A stretch of 6,368 nt of DNA from an uncultured Clostridia bacterium. GTDB lineage: Bacteria; Bacillota; Clostridia; Oscillospirales; Acutalibacteraceae. Each line of letters begins with the position of its first letter. The stretch's first letter is position 1. The stretch spans positions 1 to 6,368 of the forward strand of contig CANOFK010000077.1 of NCBI GenBank assembly GCA_947565265.1, in the 5' to 3' direction. This document shows, piece by piece, positions 5,627 through 6,368 of this stretch. The notes beneath the pieces were generated by a model that saw only the letters and a list, made by a program, of their open reading frames with translations, was not told the origin of the DNA and did not search any database. A program made the position numbers and the translations under genes.

Positions 5627-6368
5627 TTACTCGACCAGATGCTGTTCCGTCCAGGCGAAGGTAGCGGCGCATACGTCTTTGACGCAGCCCTCGTCCAGGG
5701 GGGAGCGCATATCCACCGCATGGGCCAGGTCGATAAAGGTTTTGGTGCCACCCAGGCGGACAAAGGCCATGTACTTGTCCCAGGCCTCGGCCCGGTCCTT
5801 TAGGGAGAGGGCGAAGAATTGCAGGCTCATCACCTGGGCCAGGCAGTAGTCGATATAGTAGAAGGGGCTTTGGTAGATGTGCATCTGCCGCTGCCAGCCC
5901 GCGCCCCGGCCGTAGAAGGGCAGGTTGTCAAAGTCCAGATAGGGGCGGTAAAGCTTTTCCAGCCGGGCCCAGGTTTCGTTGCGCTGGGCGGGGGTCAATT
6001 CGGGGTGGCTATACATCTCGTGCTGGAAGTGGTCCACCAGGCAGCCGTAGGGGATGAAGGTAAGGGCATCCTCCGCGTGGGAGAGCTCGTACTTATCCGT
6101 CATGGGCCCAAAGAACAGGTGGTGCCAGGGGGCGGTGAGGAACTCCATGCTCATGGAGTGGGTTTCGCAGCCCTCCATAGTGGGCCAGCGGTTATCGGCC
6201 ACGGGGATGGTGCGGTCGGCGATATAATTGGCAAAGGCATGGCCGGCCTCGTGGGTGAGCACGTCCACGTCGCCGGAGGTACCGTTGAAGTTGGAGAAGA
6301 TGAAGGGGTACTGGTAGTCCGGCAGGCTGGTACAGTAGCCGCCGGGGGCCTTGCCCTCTTTGGCCAGC
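5627..6368 (-). CDS. M3 family zinc oligoendopeptidase, N-terminal part outside window
   Basis: This is the C-terminal 246 residues of an M3 metallopeptidase, which cleaves short peptides, usually in the cytosol. The full family length is ~560, so more than half lies beyond the right edge. The frame is open to the edge; the GTG codon at 6266-6268 is internal. Visible in order are APGGYC, PFIFSNFNGTSGD, the zinc motif HEAGH (codons 6239-6253), and EGCETHSMSMEF, whose Glu at 6164-6166 lies 25 residues after the second His. That is the spacing of the third zinc ligand in M3 enzymes such as thimet oligopeptidase. The later HIYQSPFYYIDY matches the His/Tyr substrate-binding region. The ETHSMSMEF form resembles the PepF-like M3 subgroup modelled as TIGR02289 rather than classical PepF (from memory). 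All active-site residues in view are intact. It converges on the lipoprotein gene and shares its terminator. Confidence 0.94.
   Translation of the reverse strand, partial: LAKEGKAPGGYCTSLPDYQYPFIFSNFNGTSGDVDVLTHEAGHAFANYIADRTIPVADNRWPTMEGCETHSMSMEFLTAPWHHLFFGPMTDKYELSHAEDALTFIPYGCLVDHFQHEMYSHPELTPAQRNETWARLEKLYRPYLDFDNLPFYGRGAGWQRQMHIYQSPFYYIDYCLAQVMSLQFFALSLKDRAEAWDKYMAFVRLGGTKTFIDLAHAVDMRSPLDEGCVKDVCAATFAWTEQHLVE

Overview
This window looks like part of the chromosome of a GC-rich Firmicute of class Clostridia, probably a gut lineage such as Oscillospirales (inference). The reasons are strong AGGAGG-type ribosome binding sites, GC-rich third codon positions, a DapL-type lysine/diaminopimelate route, and an M3 oligoendopeptidase and Ser/Glu-rich lipoprotein of the kind common in that group. 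There is no sign of a mobile element, CRISPR array, rRNA or tRNA. It reads as ordinary, tightly packed core-genome sequence with some unexplained small-scale structure between genes.

Layout, left to right. (1) <1-1325, plus: the last ~440 residues of CTP synthase (pyrG), cut by the window edge. (2) 1312-1478: a near-consensus sigma-A promoter overlaps the pyrG stop codon. It is followed by a ~130-nt leader that can fold into a nested long hairpin with no recognised RNA family. (3) 1479-3217, plus: a two-gene unit made of a GrpB/UPF0157 nucleotidyltransferase-fold protein and LL-diaminopimelate aminotransferase (dapL), joined by an ATGA overlap. (4) 3218-3376: a 159-base gap with two tiny ORFs chained by stop/start overlaps and a near-perfect anti-Shine-Dalgarno match for the next gene. 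(5) 3377-4870, plus: glycerol kinase (glpK). (6) 4895-5548, plus: a secreted lipoprotein with an acidic linker and two BLIP/SmpA-like repeats, 24 bases after glpK. (7) 5565-5599: a terminator hairpin shared by the converging transcripts. (8) 5627->6368, minus: the C-terminal 246 residues of an M3-family zinc oligoendopeptidase, cut by the right edge.

The genes do not form one pathway. CTP synthase makes CTP, DapL makes LL-diaminopimelate for lysine and peptidoglycan, and GlpK feeds glycerol into glycolysis and lipid synthesis. All plus-strand genes could be read through from pyrG, because no terminator is visible before 5569, but the promoter at 1312-1340 probably makes the GrpB-DapL segment (and perhaps glpK and the lipoprotein gene) a separate unit. 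The points most worth a second look are the promoter and structured leader, the GrpB-DapL coupling, the tandem-repeat lipoprotein, and a glycerol kinase that seems to lack both textbook regulatory residues. I did not find convincing evidence for a wholly new system.
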